Origin: Ardenticatenaceae bacterium
Lineage (GTDB): Bacteria; Chloroflexota; Anaerolineae; Promineifilales; Promineifilaceae
Length of the DNA stretch: 52,254 bases
Assembly: GCA_020634415.1 (NCBI GenBank)
Contig: JACKBT010000034.1
Span: 1 to 52,254 of the forward strand
Direction: 5' to 3'
The notes beneath the pieces are model-generated. The model was not told the DNA's origin, did not search any database, and worked only from the letters and a program-made list of their open reading frames with translations. Numbering within the stretch: the first letter of the stretch is position 1; the number at the start of each line of letters is the position of its first letter. Position numbers and translations under genes: made by a program. Positions 27,041-35,002 of the stretch are shown piece after piece.

Positions 27041-27073
27041 AGACTGGAGCCGTTTTGAAAACTACTCCAGTCT
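27041..27073 (-). terminator. Hairpin after kynU
   Basis: AGACTGGAG and CTCCAGTCT form a 9-base stem with a 15-base loop, about 35 bases past the kynU stop on the minus strand. The T-run is poor (CTTTC), so activity is uncertain. Confidence 0.45.
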
Positions 27074-27106
27074 AGTCTTACACCAAATCCTGTCGCCCCC
27101 ACGTAA

Positions 27107-28375
27107 TCAGGTGACGACCAGGCCAGTGGGGTCGTATTTTTCGTACAGTTTTTCGGTCATAACGCGGCGGATGCGGTGAACGGCCGTCCAAATCTCCTCA
27201 AAACTGGTATACAACGGCGTAATACCTAGCCGAATGTTGTTGGGCGGCCGGAAATCGGGCAGCACTTTCACGTCGTTGATCAGCGCCAGGTCAATGCGCA
27301 GGCCATCTTCGTGGCCGATAGAGACGTGGGAGCCGCGCCACTGTGCGTCACGCGGGGTGTTGAGGGTGAAGCCAAAAGGCTTTAGTTCACTCTCCCACAA
27401 GGCAATGAGATATTCTGTTTGCTGTACCGATTTGGCACGGAGGCGATCCATGCCCGCTTCGAGCAAAACGTCTACGCCGGGTTCAACGGCCGTTAACGAC
27501 AACATCGGGTACGTCCCCGTCATAAACTGGCGAATGCCCGCCGCTGGCTCATAATCTAGAGCAAAGTCGAACATATCCTTTTTGCCCATCCAACCAGAGA
27601 TGGGATTGCCGAGTTTGTCTTGCAAATCGCGGCGCACGTAGAGGAAGGCGGGTGCGCCGGGCCCGCCGTTGACGTATTTGTAGCTGCAACCAACCGCCAG
27701 ATCGCTGTTGGCCTGATTCAATTCGACGATAACGGAGCCAACAGAGTGGCTTAAATCCCACAAAGTGAGGGCACCCGCTTCGTGGGCAGCGGCGTTGATG
27801 GCGGCCATGTCGTAGACGTAGCCGCTTTTGAAGACGGTGTGGGTGAGGGTGACGAGGGCGGTATCGCTGTCTATGGCGGCGGCGATGGCGACAGCGGGGC
27901 CGTGTATGCCGTCTTCGGATTTGATGACCTGGATGGATAACGGCCGTCCCGTTATCTGCTGAATTCCCTGCAAAATATACAAATCGGAGGGAAAGTTGAG
28001 GTCGTCGGTGATGATTTTATGGCGCGAAGGTTGGGCCAGAACAGCCGCTAACGCCAGCTTAAACAGGTTCACCGATGTCGAATCAGCCATAATCACCTCG
28101 CCCTCACTGGCTCCTACAATCTGGGCCATCTTGTCGCCAATGCGCTCCGGCGCGGTGAACCAGCCGCCGTTCCAACCGCGAATCAGCCCCTGGCCCCACT
28201 CCTCATCAATGAGTTGGTGCAGCCGTTGGCGGCTGGCCTGGGGCAAACGGCCGAGTGAGTTGCCATCCAGGTAAATGAGGTCGGGATCATCAATGACAAA
28301 GCGTTGGCGAAAGTCCGCCAACTCATCTTGGGCATCTAAAGCACGGGCATAGTCGAGGTCAGGAGAAAAGTTCAT
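27107..28375 (-). CDS. kynU: Kynureninase
   Basis: 422 aa, the usual length. It is a PLP-dependent hydrolase that splits kynurenine into anthranilate and alanine. The PLP lysine is Lys233 in SYKYVNGGPG, and the Asp that contacts the pyridine ring is in DLSHSVG (207-213). The N-terminal YLDGNSLGRLP and the GWNGGWF region are also family-typical. It starts 4 bases after the aspartic-protease stop with no strong ribosome site, so translational coupling is likely. A kynurenine formamidase gene lies upstream in the same run; tryptophan dioxygenase is not in the window. Confidence 0.95.
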   Translation of the reverse strand: MNFSPDLDYARALDAQDELADFRQRFVIDDPDLIYLDGNSLGRLPQASRQRLHQLIDEEWGQGLIRGWNGGWFTAPERIGDKMAQIVGASEGEVIMADSTSVNLFKLALAAVLAQPSRHKIITDDLNFPSDLYILQGIQQITGRPLSIQVIKSEDGIHGPAVAIAAAIDSDTALVTLTHTVFKSGYVYDMAAINAAAHEAGALTLWDLSHSVGSVIVELNQANSDLAVGCSYKYVNGGPGAPAFLYVRRDLQDKLGNPISGWMGKKDMFDFALDYEPAAGIRQFMTGTYPMLSLTAVEPGVDVLLEAGMDRLRAKSVQQTEYLIALWESELKPFGFTLNTPRDAQWRGSHVSIGHEDGLRIDLALINDVKVLPDFRPPNNIRLGITPLYTSFEEIWTAVHRIRRVMTEKLYEKYDPTGLVVT

Positions 28376-28379
28376 GGGA

Positions 28380-28769
28380 TTATTCCGTTATGGTGGTGGT
28401 TTGTTTACGGCCGTTCAACAGCACGTTTAGTTTATTCAACACATTGCGACCCAAAATGACACCTTGCCCCCAATCATCACCCACAACTTCAATACCAACC
28501 ATACGAAAATCGGGTGCGAGAAGGAGGTCAATCTTGTAAACGGCCGCTCGCTGGCGATGCGTTCCTAAATGGGGGCGCACATTGGTCATATAAACAATTG
28601 GTGCGTCCAACTCCTCTAAAAGAGATGTAGCCACAAAAGTGCCATCTGCACCCGTATCAATAAGTGCCGTAAAAGGCCCGAGTTTGGTAGATTCGTCAGG
28701 AACAGCTAGATGGACTTCAGCAATTGGTGCTGGCGGGAAATAAGTTGTGGCATAGGGGATATTCTTCAT
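28380..28769 (-). CDS. Retropepsin-like clan AA aspartic protease
   Basis: 129 aa, the size of one retropepsin monomer. The active-site motif DTGAD starts at Asp38 (FTALIDTGADGTFV), and a later hydrophobic-hydrophobic-Gly segment (VILGRNVLNKL) forms the second conserved element. It should act as a homodimer. Its ATG overlaps the stop of the preceding small gene as ATGA, showing a two-gene unit, and kynU starts 4 bases after its end. The substrate is unknown; the partner protein is an obvious candidate, which is inference. Confidence 0.83.
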   Translation of the reverse strand: MKNIPYATTYFPPAPIAEVHLAVPDESTKLGPFTALIDTGADGTFVATSLLEELDAPIVYMTNVRPHLGTHRQRAAVYKIDLLLAPDFRMVGIEVVGDDWGQGVILGRNVLNKLNVLLNGRKQTTTITE

Positions 28770-29125
28770 CTGATCTCAACGCGGGGGCTAAGAATTGTTA
28801 TTTCTTTGGGGCCTTCTGCGGGCATGATTAAGACAGGCTGTTTACCATACTTAGCGCGGATACGCTGGAATAACTCGGCTTCATTGGGGTCATGGTCAAC
28901 CAATTCTTGGTGGTAGACGGCAATATATTGGCCTTCATACTGAGCGCGAATGCTAAGCGGCCGTTGCAGCCACCACTGCTGTTCTTGCTCGATTTGCTGG
29001 CGTGTTGCCAGGGTACGCTCGCGTTGGACAGCAACTTGTAAGAATTTTTCTATGCTTAGACCGCGTGTGTCTGCTTCATGCCGAATCTCTTGAGCTAGGC
29101 GATCTGAAACTTGTAGAAGTGTCAT
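28766..29125 (-). CDS. Small RHH-like/DUF5678-like protein paired with the aspartic protease
   Basis: 119 aa, function unknown. Residues 1-45 look like a ribbon-helix-helix or antitoxin-like start (LLQVSDRLAQEIRHEADTRG then LSIEKFLQVAV). Residues about 60-100 contain YEGQYIAVYHQELVDHDPNEAELFQRI, similar to small DUF5678 proteins. It overlaps the protease gene by 4 bases and lies 39 bases after kynB. A toxin-antitoxin-like or protease-substrate relation is possible but not shown by sequence. ATG at 29125 has GAGG 10 bases upstream. Confidence 0.7.
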   Translation of the reverse strand: MTLLQVSDRLAQEIRHEADTRGLSIEKFLQVAVQRERTLATRQQIEQEQQWWLQRPLSIRAQYEGQYIAVYHQELVDHDPNEAELFQRIRAKYGKQPVLIMPAEGPKEITILSPRVEIR

Positions 29126-29164
29126 AGATGATTATCCTCATTCTAATAGGGCAATTATAGCATA

Positions 29165-29791
29165 TTAAATCGGCCGTAAGGCGGCGCGGACGGGGCTGCC
29201 ATCACCATCCTGGATTTTGAGGGGGAGGGCGACGAGTTCGTAGAGGCCATCGGGGGCATGGGTTAAATCCAGCCCTTCGAGGATGGCGATGTTGTTGTGC
29301 AACAGGGCATTGTGACCGGGCAGGTGGGGGTCATCGGTTTTGTCCATGGAGGGCGCGTCGCTGCCGAAGAGGATGAGGCCCAAACCGCCCAGGTAGTTGG
29401 CGAGGGCGGGGCTGGGGTAGAGGATGTTGTGGGGAAAGAGGGTGGGATCGAAGCGGCTGGCAGCGGTGTGGACGAGCAGACGCGGGGCGAGGGAGAGATC
29501 GTAGTCGAGGAAGTCTTGGGGGAAGAGGGGGCCAGGTGTTTTGTCTATGGTGACGACTTGGGCCAGGCCCCAAAACGGCCGTAAATCCACCCCCTCCATC
29601 GTCAGCCCATCATCCGTATAATGGCGCGGCGCATCCACATGGCTGCCCGTATGGGCACTCATCGTAATCGTCGTCAAATTCACCGAATGGCCCTGGCTGC
29701 GATCCAGCATCGTCTTCAGGTTAAAGCGTGTGTCGCCCGGCCAGGTAGCCACCTCGGGCCAAAGCGTGCGGCTGATGTCAATGATCGTCAT
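29165..29791 (-). CDS. kynB: Kynurenine formamidase/cyclase family protein
   Basis: 208 aa, matching bacterial KynB. It hydrolyses N-formylkynurenine to kynurenine. The metal-binding signature HTGSHVDAPRHY places ligands at His47, His51, Asp53 and His57; the N-terminal DISRTLWPEVATWPGD is also typical. Other PF04199 cyclases share this signature, but a kynureninase gene in the same operon favours KynB. It is the first gene of the kyn run on the minus strand. Confidence 0.9.
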   Translation of the reverse strand: MTIIDISRTLWPEVATWPGDTRFNLKTMLDRSQGHSVNLTTITMSAHTGSHVDAPRHYTDDGLTMEGVDLRPFWGLAQVVTIDKTPGPLFPQDFLDYDLSLAPRLLVHTAASRFDPTLFPHNILYPSPALANYLGGLGLILFGSDAPSMDKTDDPHLPGHNALLHNNIAILEGLDLTHAPDGLYELVALPLKIQDGDGSPVRAALRPI

Positions 29792-29827
29792 ACAAATTTC
29801 TCCGTGCAGCCGGGGTATCCCTACCCC

Positions 29828-31648
29828 TTACACCGTCTGCAAAACCTCCGCCAACACCCGCACCGAAAACTGCCGACCAATGACCGAGGCCACGCGCAGG
29901 GTGTGTTTGACTTGATCGGGCAGGCGGTCAATTCGGGCCAGCAGCAGGCTTTGCAGGTTGTCGGGGATGTCTACTTGTTCGATGGTGGCCTGAGCCAGCC
30001 AACGGCCGTTCTCCGGCACAATCGCCTCGCGGTCAATCAACATCCGAATTACCTCCTCCACAAAGAAGGGGTTGCCCTCGGCCTTGCGTAAAATGACGGC
30101 GCGGATATGTTCGGGCAGTTCGTCAATTTCCAGTAGATTGGTGATGAGTTGGCGGCTGTCATCGTCGGAGAGGGTGTGCAGAGCCAGTTCGGCGGCGGGG
30201 ATGTTGGTTTGCTCCCGAACGGCCGTTACCAGCCGCCAACCAGGCACATCAAACTCCGGGCGGGTAAGGCAACAATAGAGAATAGGTGCTTCTGTCGCTA
30301 GAGGCAGCAGCTTAATGAGCAAATCAGTCGAGGAGGGGTCGGCCCAGTGGATGTCTTCGAGGACGATAGCCAGGGGAGATTGGTGGGAAACGGCCGTTAA
30401 CAGCCGCCGCGTCGCCCCTAAATATTGATTCTGCAACGCCTGCGGATCCAAAATCCGCACCTGCTCCAACGCCTCACCCTCCAACTTTAAGGAGAGCAGA
30501 TGCCCCAAGTAAGGGTAGACCGTCATCATCTCCTCGCCCAACAGAGTGTGGGTCAAGGTTTTGAGGGCGGCATGGGTTTCTGGCTCCTCAGCGGCCGTTG
30601 GCACCCCAATCACCGAGCGCAGTGTGTCAATCAGCAGGTGATAGGCCAAGCCTTGCCCGTAGGAGAGGCATTGGCCCGTTGCCCATTTGAAGGGGAGGGG
30701 CGAGGGGCGAGAGGCGAGGGCAGATTGCCATTCGGCCAAAAGGCGACTTTTGCCGAGGCCAGGTTCACCGATGATGATGGCGATGCGGCCCGAGCCAGAT
30801 TGGGTTGCTTCACTTAATTCAAGTAAGGTTTGTAACTCCTTATCTCGCCCCACCATAGGGCTGACAAGGCCAGCCAGACCGCGCACCCGACCTGGCTGAT
30901 CTTTGGCGCGGAGCAGTTTGTAAATTTGCACTGGCTCGGCTTTGCCTTTGAGGGCAATGGGTTCGAGTGCTTCAAATTCAAAGAGGGGGGCGGCCAGGCG
31001 ATAAGTGTCTGGCCCCACGAAGATTTCGCCGCGCTCGGAGGCATCTTCCAGGCGGGCGGCCAGGTTGACAGCATCGCCCATCACCGAATAATCGCGCCGC
31101 CCTTGTGAGCCAATGCCACCTGCGATGACCAAACCGGTGTTGATGCCGGCGTGCATCCCCAAATCGGTGCCGTATTGGGCGTTGAACTGCCGCAACGCTT
31201 CTTGCATTTCCAGGCCAACGCGCAAGGCACGGGCGGGGTCATCTTCGTGGGCGATGGGTGCGCCGAAGAGGGCCATGATTTCGTCGCCGATGAATTTGTC
31301 TACGGTGCCTTCGTATTTCTCGACGATGGGGACGAGGTGGTCGAAGCAGCGATTCATGAGGTTGCGCACTTGTTCGGGGTCGAGGCGTTCGGACATGGCG
31401 GTGAAGCCGGAGATGTCGGCGAACATGATGGTGACGGCGCGGCGTTCGCCACCCAGATGGGTTGGCGGTTGTGCGGGGGGTGGGGGGAGAACGGCCGTTG
31501 CCACCCTCGTACCACAATTCATGCAAAACTTGGCCTGGGGGGGCAGTTCCGTCTGGCAGGTGGCGCAGCGCAGCACGAAGGGTGTGCCGCAATTCATGCA
31601 GAACTTGGCGGGCTCGGGGTTTTCGGTTTGGCAGTTGGGGCAGTTCAT
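29828..31648 (-). CDS. Zinc-ribbon, class III cyclase and AAA ATPase fusion protein (short form)
   Basis: 606 aa. Two zinc ribbons (residues 3-46, CxxC pairs) lead into a class III adenylate/guanylate cyclase domain (about 69-250) with metal Asp78 and Asp122 and the transition-state Asn/Arg in DAVNLAARLE. An AAA/STAND ATPase follows with P-loop GEPGLGKS and a Walker B-like LEDIHWADPSS. Relatives usually continue with 400 or more residues of TPR repeats; here a TAA ends the protein in the helical domain after FSVRVLAEVLQTV. It is either a truncated allele or a naturally short form. All cyclase catalytic residues appear intact. The start ATG at 31648 begins the zinc ribbon directly. Confidence 0.88.
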   Translation of the reverse strand: MNCPNCQTENPEPAKFCMNCGTPFVLRCATCQTELPPQAKFCMNCGTRVATAVLPPPPAQPPTHLGGERRAVTIMFADISGFTAMSERLDPEQVRNLMNRCFDHLVPIVEKYEGTVDKFIGDEIMALFGAPIAHEDDPARALRVGLEMQEALRQFNAQYGTDLGMHAGINTGLVIAGGIGSQGRRDYSVMGDAVNLAARLEDASERGEIFVGPDTYRLAAPLFEFEALEPIALKGKAEPVQIYKLLRAKDQPGRVRGLAGLVSPMVGRDKELQTLLELSEATQSGSGRIAIIIGEPGLGKSRLLAEWQSALASRPSPLPFKWATGQCLSYGQGLAYHLLIDTLRSVIGVPTAAEEPETHAALKTLTHTLLGEEMMTVYPYLGHLLSLKLEGEALEQVRILDPQALQNQYLGATRRLLTAVSHQSPLAIVLEDIHWADPSSTDLLIKLLPLATEAPILYCCLTRPEFDVPGWRLVTAVREQTNIPAAELALHTLSDDDSRQLITNLLEIDELPEHIRAVILRKAEGNPFFVEEVIRMLIDREAIVPENGRWLAQATIEQVDIPDNLQSLLLARIDRLPDQVKHTLRVASVIGRQFSVRVLAEVLQTV

Positions 31649-31717
31649 TATGGAATCTCCGCGTCACTTCTTGTTAAATGCCCCTATTGTAATGCAAATG
31701 GCGCGGATGTTCAGCCT

Positions 31718-31851
31718 AAATGGGAAAACGGCCGTTACCCGCCTGGGTATGTTAGAATACGGCTGTTATTGGGGTTAAGTACCCAAAGCGGTACAGCGGA
31801 CTGTAGCACAATAGGTTTCTACACGATTGGAAGACTTGCACATAGCAGGAG
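31718..31851 (+). repeat. Paired intergenic element, copy A (possible small RNA)
   Basis: About 80% identical by eye to 32958-33092. From left to right it has ACGGCCGT, a 17-base spacer, the extended -10-like TGTTAGAAT, then ACGGCTGTTAT and a conserved 80-base body. The body contains stem GTACC/GGTAC and stem CTTGC/GCAGG, both kept with bulge or wobble changes in the other copy. It looks like a promoter plus a short structured transcript, but no known RNA family was recognised. Confidence 0.55.
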
Positions 31852-31990
31852 CCAGAGCAACCGCGTAAATCCTAATTAGGTTGAGTAAATAGAATGGCAC
31901 GGGGGAAACGGCCGTAGCCAAGTAAGATTTGATGACGACCCAAGTCTATATCAAGGCGAAAAGTAGAATCAGACAGTCACTCCAGAGGCA

Positions 31991-32019
31991 AAAAGACGAC
32001 CATGGATAGGTCGTCTTTT
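31991..32019 (-). terminator. Terminator of the Thr/Pro-linker secreted protein gene
   Basis: AAAAGACGACC, a 7-base loop and GGTCGTCTTTT form an 11-base perfect stem, followed on the minus strand by a T-run. It lies 27 bases after the stop at 32046. Confidence 0.8.
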
Positions 32020-32045
32020 GTTAGTTTGTGTGAGTCGATCCTACC

Positions 32046-32720
32046 TCACTCACTAGATGTCCAAGAAGCATCCCAATACACAAAGCATAAGGCGTTCCCT
32101 GTAAAGACATATGTCAATCCTGATGCCGTAGTTTTTGAATCAAACGTTCCCTCTCCCCATACAGCCACATTCCCATTTTCAACTGAGTATGAAATCGTGC
32201 AACCATCTATAGGGATTTGAGAAACAGTTAGTGTTCCAGAGCCACAGAAAGACGTTTCATATTCATGTCTAAAGTTTATCACTTTATCTTTCGAGGATGG
32301 AATGGAAAAACTCAACTCGTTACCATCCTGCCAATCTCCCGCTTTGGGCACAATTCCACAGGGAATTGTTGTTGGGGTCGGGGTATTCGTCGGGGTCGGG
32401 GTTGGAGTTTTTGTAGGGGTTGGGGTTGGGGTATTTGTAGAAGTTGCGGTTGGAGTTGGTTGTTTTAATATAACGGGAACAAAAGTATAATCGGGAGTAT
32501 TCGTAAGTGCTGGAATATCAGGCAAATGTAGATCAACCGTTGTTGTAAGATAAGTACCATCTCTCACAATGGGATCTCCTCGGGAGGCATTTGAAAGAGA
32601 TGAAATTTCACTTTCACCTGCCATTGCATTATCACTGAGAGTTAGGGATGGGATGATTATCAAGGCAACCAAAGTAACTATACTTAGCATGATTAAATGA
32701 ACTTGTTTTAGAATTTTCAC
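32046..32720 (-). CDS. Secreted protein with Thr/Pro linker and beta-sandwich-like domain
   Basis: 224 aa, function unknown. GTG start at 32720 with AGGAAAG upstream. A signal peptide (residues 1-36, hydrophobic LSIVTLVALIII) is followed by a short region with FVPVILK and a PTPT-rich linker (about 83-117). The C-terminal domain (GDWQDGNELSFSIPSSKDKV, then CGSGTLTVSQIPIDG) resembles a beta-sandwich domain common in secreted Chloroflexota proteins, with three Cys that could form disulfides. A copy of a ~130-base repeat lies on each side of the gene. DNA is A+T-rich compared with neighbours. Confidence 0.75.
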   Translation of the reverse strand: MKILKQVHLIMLSIVTLVALIIIPSLTLSDNAMAGESEISSLSNASRGDPIVRDGTYLTTTVDLHLPDIPALTNTPDYTFVPVILKQPTPTATSTNTPTPTPTKTPTPTPTNTPTPTTIPCGIVPKAGDWQDGNELSFSIPSSKDKVINFRHEYETSFCGSGTLTVSQIPIDGCTISYSVENGNVAVWGEGTFDSKTTASGLTYVFTGNALCFVYWDASWTSSE

Positions 32721-33161
32721 TGCTCACTTTCCTTATAACTGAATACCTAAATCCTGACCAATAAACCGAAAATTATCACCTTCAGTACATTCAGTCAGTG
32801 ATAAAAGTCAGGTAATAATTCAGATAAATGTCATGTAGCCTTGCTCCTGTACGGCCTTCCTCTCGCGTCGCGGACTGTGGCCGGTTTCCAACCGTGCCAC
32901 CAGTTTGCTCAGGCAAGATCGCTAAAGTAGGTAAGACACCTATCCCGCATGATAGCTATTTTGGGACACGGCCGTTTCTTGATGAGGGTCGTGGTAAAAT
33001 ACGGCCGTTATGGGGCTAAGTAACCAAAACGGTACAGCAGACTACTGCACAATGAGTTTCTACACGAGTGGAATACCTGCATAGAGCAGGAGTAACAACA
33101 AAGTTGTCATTTATTTGGGCGGCACTTATCAATGAATGGTATTGGATCTTTCTCCGGGAAA
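32721..33161. other. Intergenic region with repeat copy B
   Basis: No gene is supported in these 441 bases. They contain the leader of the secreted-protein gene on the left, a G+C-richer stretch without features (about 32830-32955), copy B of the paired element (32958-33092), and about 70 bases before the GH4 stop codon. Confidence 0.6.
32958..33092 (+). repeat. Paired intergenic element, copy B (possible small RNA)
   Basis: Homologous to 31718-31851. ACGGCCGT is followed after 19 bases by the extended -10-like TGGTAAAAT, then ACGGCCGTTAT and the conserved body with GTTTCTACACGA. Stem CCTGC/GCAGG is perfect here and wobble-paired in copy A. The two copies bracket a single secreted-protein gene in direct orientation, about 1.24 kb apart. 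Confidence 0.55.
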
Positions 33162-34637
33162 TTAACTGGACTTTACAGTCAACCTCGCTGCACCCCGCGT
33201 CTCCTGCAAATGAACCCGCGTGCCATTTTGCTCCGCCTCAGCTAAACGGGCTTGAGCGTGAGGAATTTCGGCTTGATATTGGGGCAGCCATTGCGCTTGC
33301 GCCACCAGCATCTCATCCGTCATTTGCCACACCTCTTCGGGCGTACACACCGCCCCCACAAGCGGGTCGTGCAGTATGGCTTGTTTGAGGAGGGTAACGT
33401 CACCGTGAACGGCCGCTTCCATCCCCATCTCCTGCACCCGCACCGAAGCCGCACAAGTGGCCGCACAGGCCAACGGCAAATTGCCCACCACTGGCATATT
33501 GATGCCATTCTTGTCCACATACCCCGGAATCTCAATCACACAGCCATCAGGCAAATTAGGAATGTGGCCTTGATTGATGACGTTGAAATGGCCGCGATAG
33601 ACGCGCCCCGTTTCCAGCGATTCGATAATGTAAGAGCCATGCTCCTCACTGCGCCGCTCTGGGGTAATCACAGGTGGCTCTTGCGCCAGCCAGATGGGGA
33701 ACTCCGTCTCGAACCAGTTGCGCCCTTCAATGCAGTGGCGCAGATAGCCGCCCGTCTCGCCGTGTATCCAGCTTGAGAGGTCAATCCAGTCGGGGATGGT
33801 GGACGGCCGTTTGCGATACCAGGGCAAATATTCACTCAAATGCCCATTCGACTCCGTGCTAAAGTAGCCAAACCGGCGCAGCACATCCAGCCGCACCTTC
33901 TCCTCCTGGGCATACTGGGGATGCGCCGCCATCATCGCCGCCAACAGCGGCACAATATCCAGCCCACGCCACTGAATTTTCACATACCAGGTCTGGTGAT
34001 TAATGCCAGAGGCCACAATCTCCACATCCCGCTTCAACACCCGTTCCTCCGCCCCAATCAGCCCCTCTTGCCGCGCCCAACGCTCAATGCAAGCGGCAAT
34101 AATGCCATGTCCACCCTGCACGCCATGACACAGCCCAATTGTCGGCACACCCCCATACTTGTTGCACGCCCACACATTCATCGCCATCGGGTTGGAGTAA
34201 TTCAGGAACAGGCAGTTAGGCTTGGCAACTTCCCGAATGTCGCGGCAAATTGCTAGCAGTGCAGGGATGGTGCGCTGGGCATACATGATGCCCCCCGCAC
34301 AAATCGTGTCGCCCACGCATTGATCCACGCCATATTTGAGGGGAATATCCACATCCAGGGCAAAGGCTTCCAGCCCACCCTGCCGGATGACGGAGATGAC
34401 GTAATCACTATCACGGACGGCCTCACGCTGATTCATCGTGGCTTCAATGCGGGCAGGCAACTGGTTAGCAGCAATATCCCGCTGCGCCAATTGGGTCATC
34501 ATCTCCAAATTGCGCTCGGAGATGTCCATGAAATGGAAATGGGTGTCGTTAAGTTCAGGCACAGCCAAAATGTCGTGCATTAACTTACGCGTGAAGCCGA
34601 TAGAGCCTGCACCGATGATGGCTATTTTAATGGACAT
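33162..34637 (-). CDS. Family 4 glycoside hydrolase (alpha-galactosidase/glucosidase type)
   Basis: 491 aa. GH4 enzymes use NAD and a divalent metal to split glycosides by oxidation-elimination. The N-terminal NAD site IAIIGAGSIGFTRKL, the metal-site CHGVQ region (after SNPMAMN), and a late ENLP-like segment (VVGNLPLACAA) fit the MelA-like branch. There is no signal peptide, so it acts in the cytoplasm on imported sugars. The substrate (alpha-galactoside, alpha-glucoside or galacturonide) is not decided. ATG at 34637 follows GAGGTG closely. No transporter is adjacent. Confidence 0.92.
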   Translation of the reverse strand: MSIKIAIIGAGSIGFTRKLMHDILAVPELNDTHFHFMDISERNLEMMTQLAQRDIAANQLPARIEATMNQREAVRDSDYVISVIRQGGLEAFALDVDIPLKYGVDQCVGDTICAGGIMYAQRTIPALLAICRDIREVAKPNCLFLNYSNPMAMNVWACNKYGGVPTIGLCHGVQGGHGIIAACIERWARQEGLIGAEERVLKRDVEIVASGINHQTWYVKIQWRGLDIVPLLAAMMAAHPQYAQEEKVRLDVLRRFGYFSTESNGHLSEYLPWYRKRPSTIPDWIDLSSWIHGETGGYLRHCIEGRNWFETEFPIWLAQEPPVITPERRSEEHGSYIIESLETGRVYRGHFNVINQGHIPNLPDGCVIEIPGYVDKNGINMPVVGNLPLACAATCAASVRVQEMGMEAAVHGDVTLLKQAILHDPLVGAVCTPEEVWQMTDEMLVAQAQWLPQYQAEIPHAQARLAEAEQNGTRVHLQETRGAARLTVKSS

Positions 34638-35002
34638 GGGTCACCTCGTATGAAATTTATGGAGATAAATGGGGGAATTTGTGTGGGGAAACGGTTGGAT
34701 TTTAAGAAAATCACCCAGTAACCGAAACCAACTGTCATCCCGATGTCCTTCGAGGAATCCCTCTACGGCCAACATTTCAGAGAGATTCCGTGCCGCAGAC
34801 GACCTTCCAAAGCCTCCACTCGGAATGACAACTCTATTACCAAACTCAGTAGATCGAAACAGATCACGAGTGTGTTGTGGGGCGATTTTGTAAATCGCTC
34901 GGGCGATTTGCAAAATCGCTCTACAAGGATTTCGATCTACTGAAACTAAATTTTTAACTTACAACCGTTTCCCCTCACCTACCTATCAAAAAAAACAACC
35001 AG
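34638..35002. other. Intergenic repeat-rich region
   Basis: No credible gene. Bases about 34736-34829 are a low-information repeat that translates to a GGFGRSSAARNLS-like peptide seen widely as a false ORF. Bases 34848-34941 are a nested inverted repeat, listed separately. Confidence 0.6.
34848..34941. repeat. MITE-like nested inverted repeat
   Basis: Outer 12-base perfect terminal inverted repeats (AGTAGATCGAAA / TTTCGATCTACT) enclose an inner palindrome with GCGATTTTGTAAATCGC, which is related to 20453-20500. The total is 94 bases with no coding capacity. It looks like a small non-autonomous element. Confidence 0.65.

Larger units (their letters stand above)
31649..32045. other. Intergenic region with repeat copy A and a terminator
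   Basis: No gene is supported in these 397 bases. They contain the cyclase leader, copy A of the ~130-base paired element (31718-31851) and the terminator of the next minus-strand gene (31991-32019). Bases 31860-31990 hold one further ACGGCCGT and nothing else recognisable. Confidence 0.6.

Noticed and set aside
31757..31851. tRNA-like appearance of the paired element
   Set aside because: Some D-arm-like words are present, but there is no T-loop GTTCRA, no closing acceptor stem and no consistent anticodon stem in both copies.
31718..33092. Integron cassette (gene plus attC) as explanation of the repeats around 32046-32720
   Set aside because: Copy A has a GTTRRRY-like word but copy B does not, no matching RYYYAAC site is seen, and no integrase is present.
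34641..34913. Possible 90-aa minus-strand protein
   Set aside because: It is read from intergenic repeats and contains the GGFGRSSAARNLS-type peptide that recurs as a false ORF.
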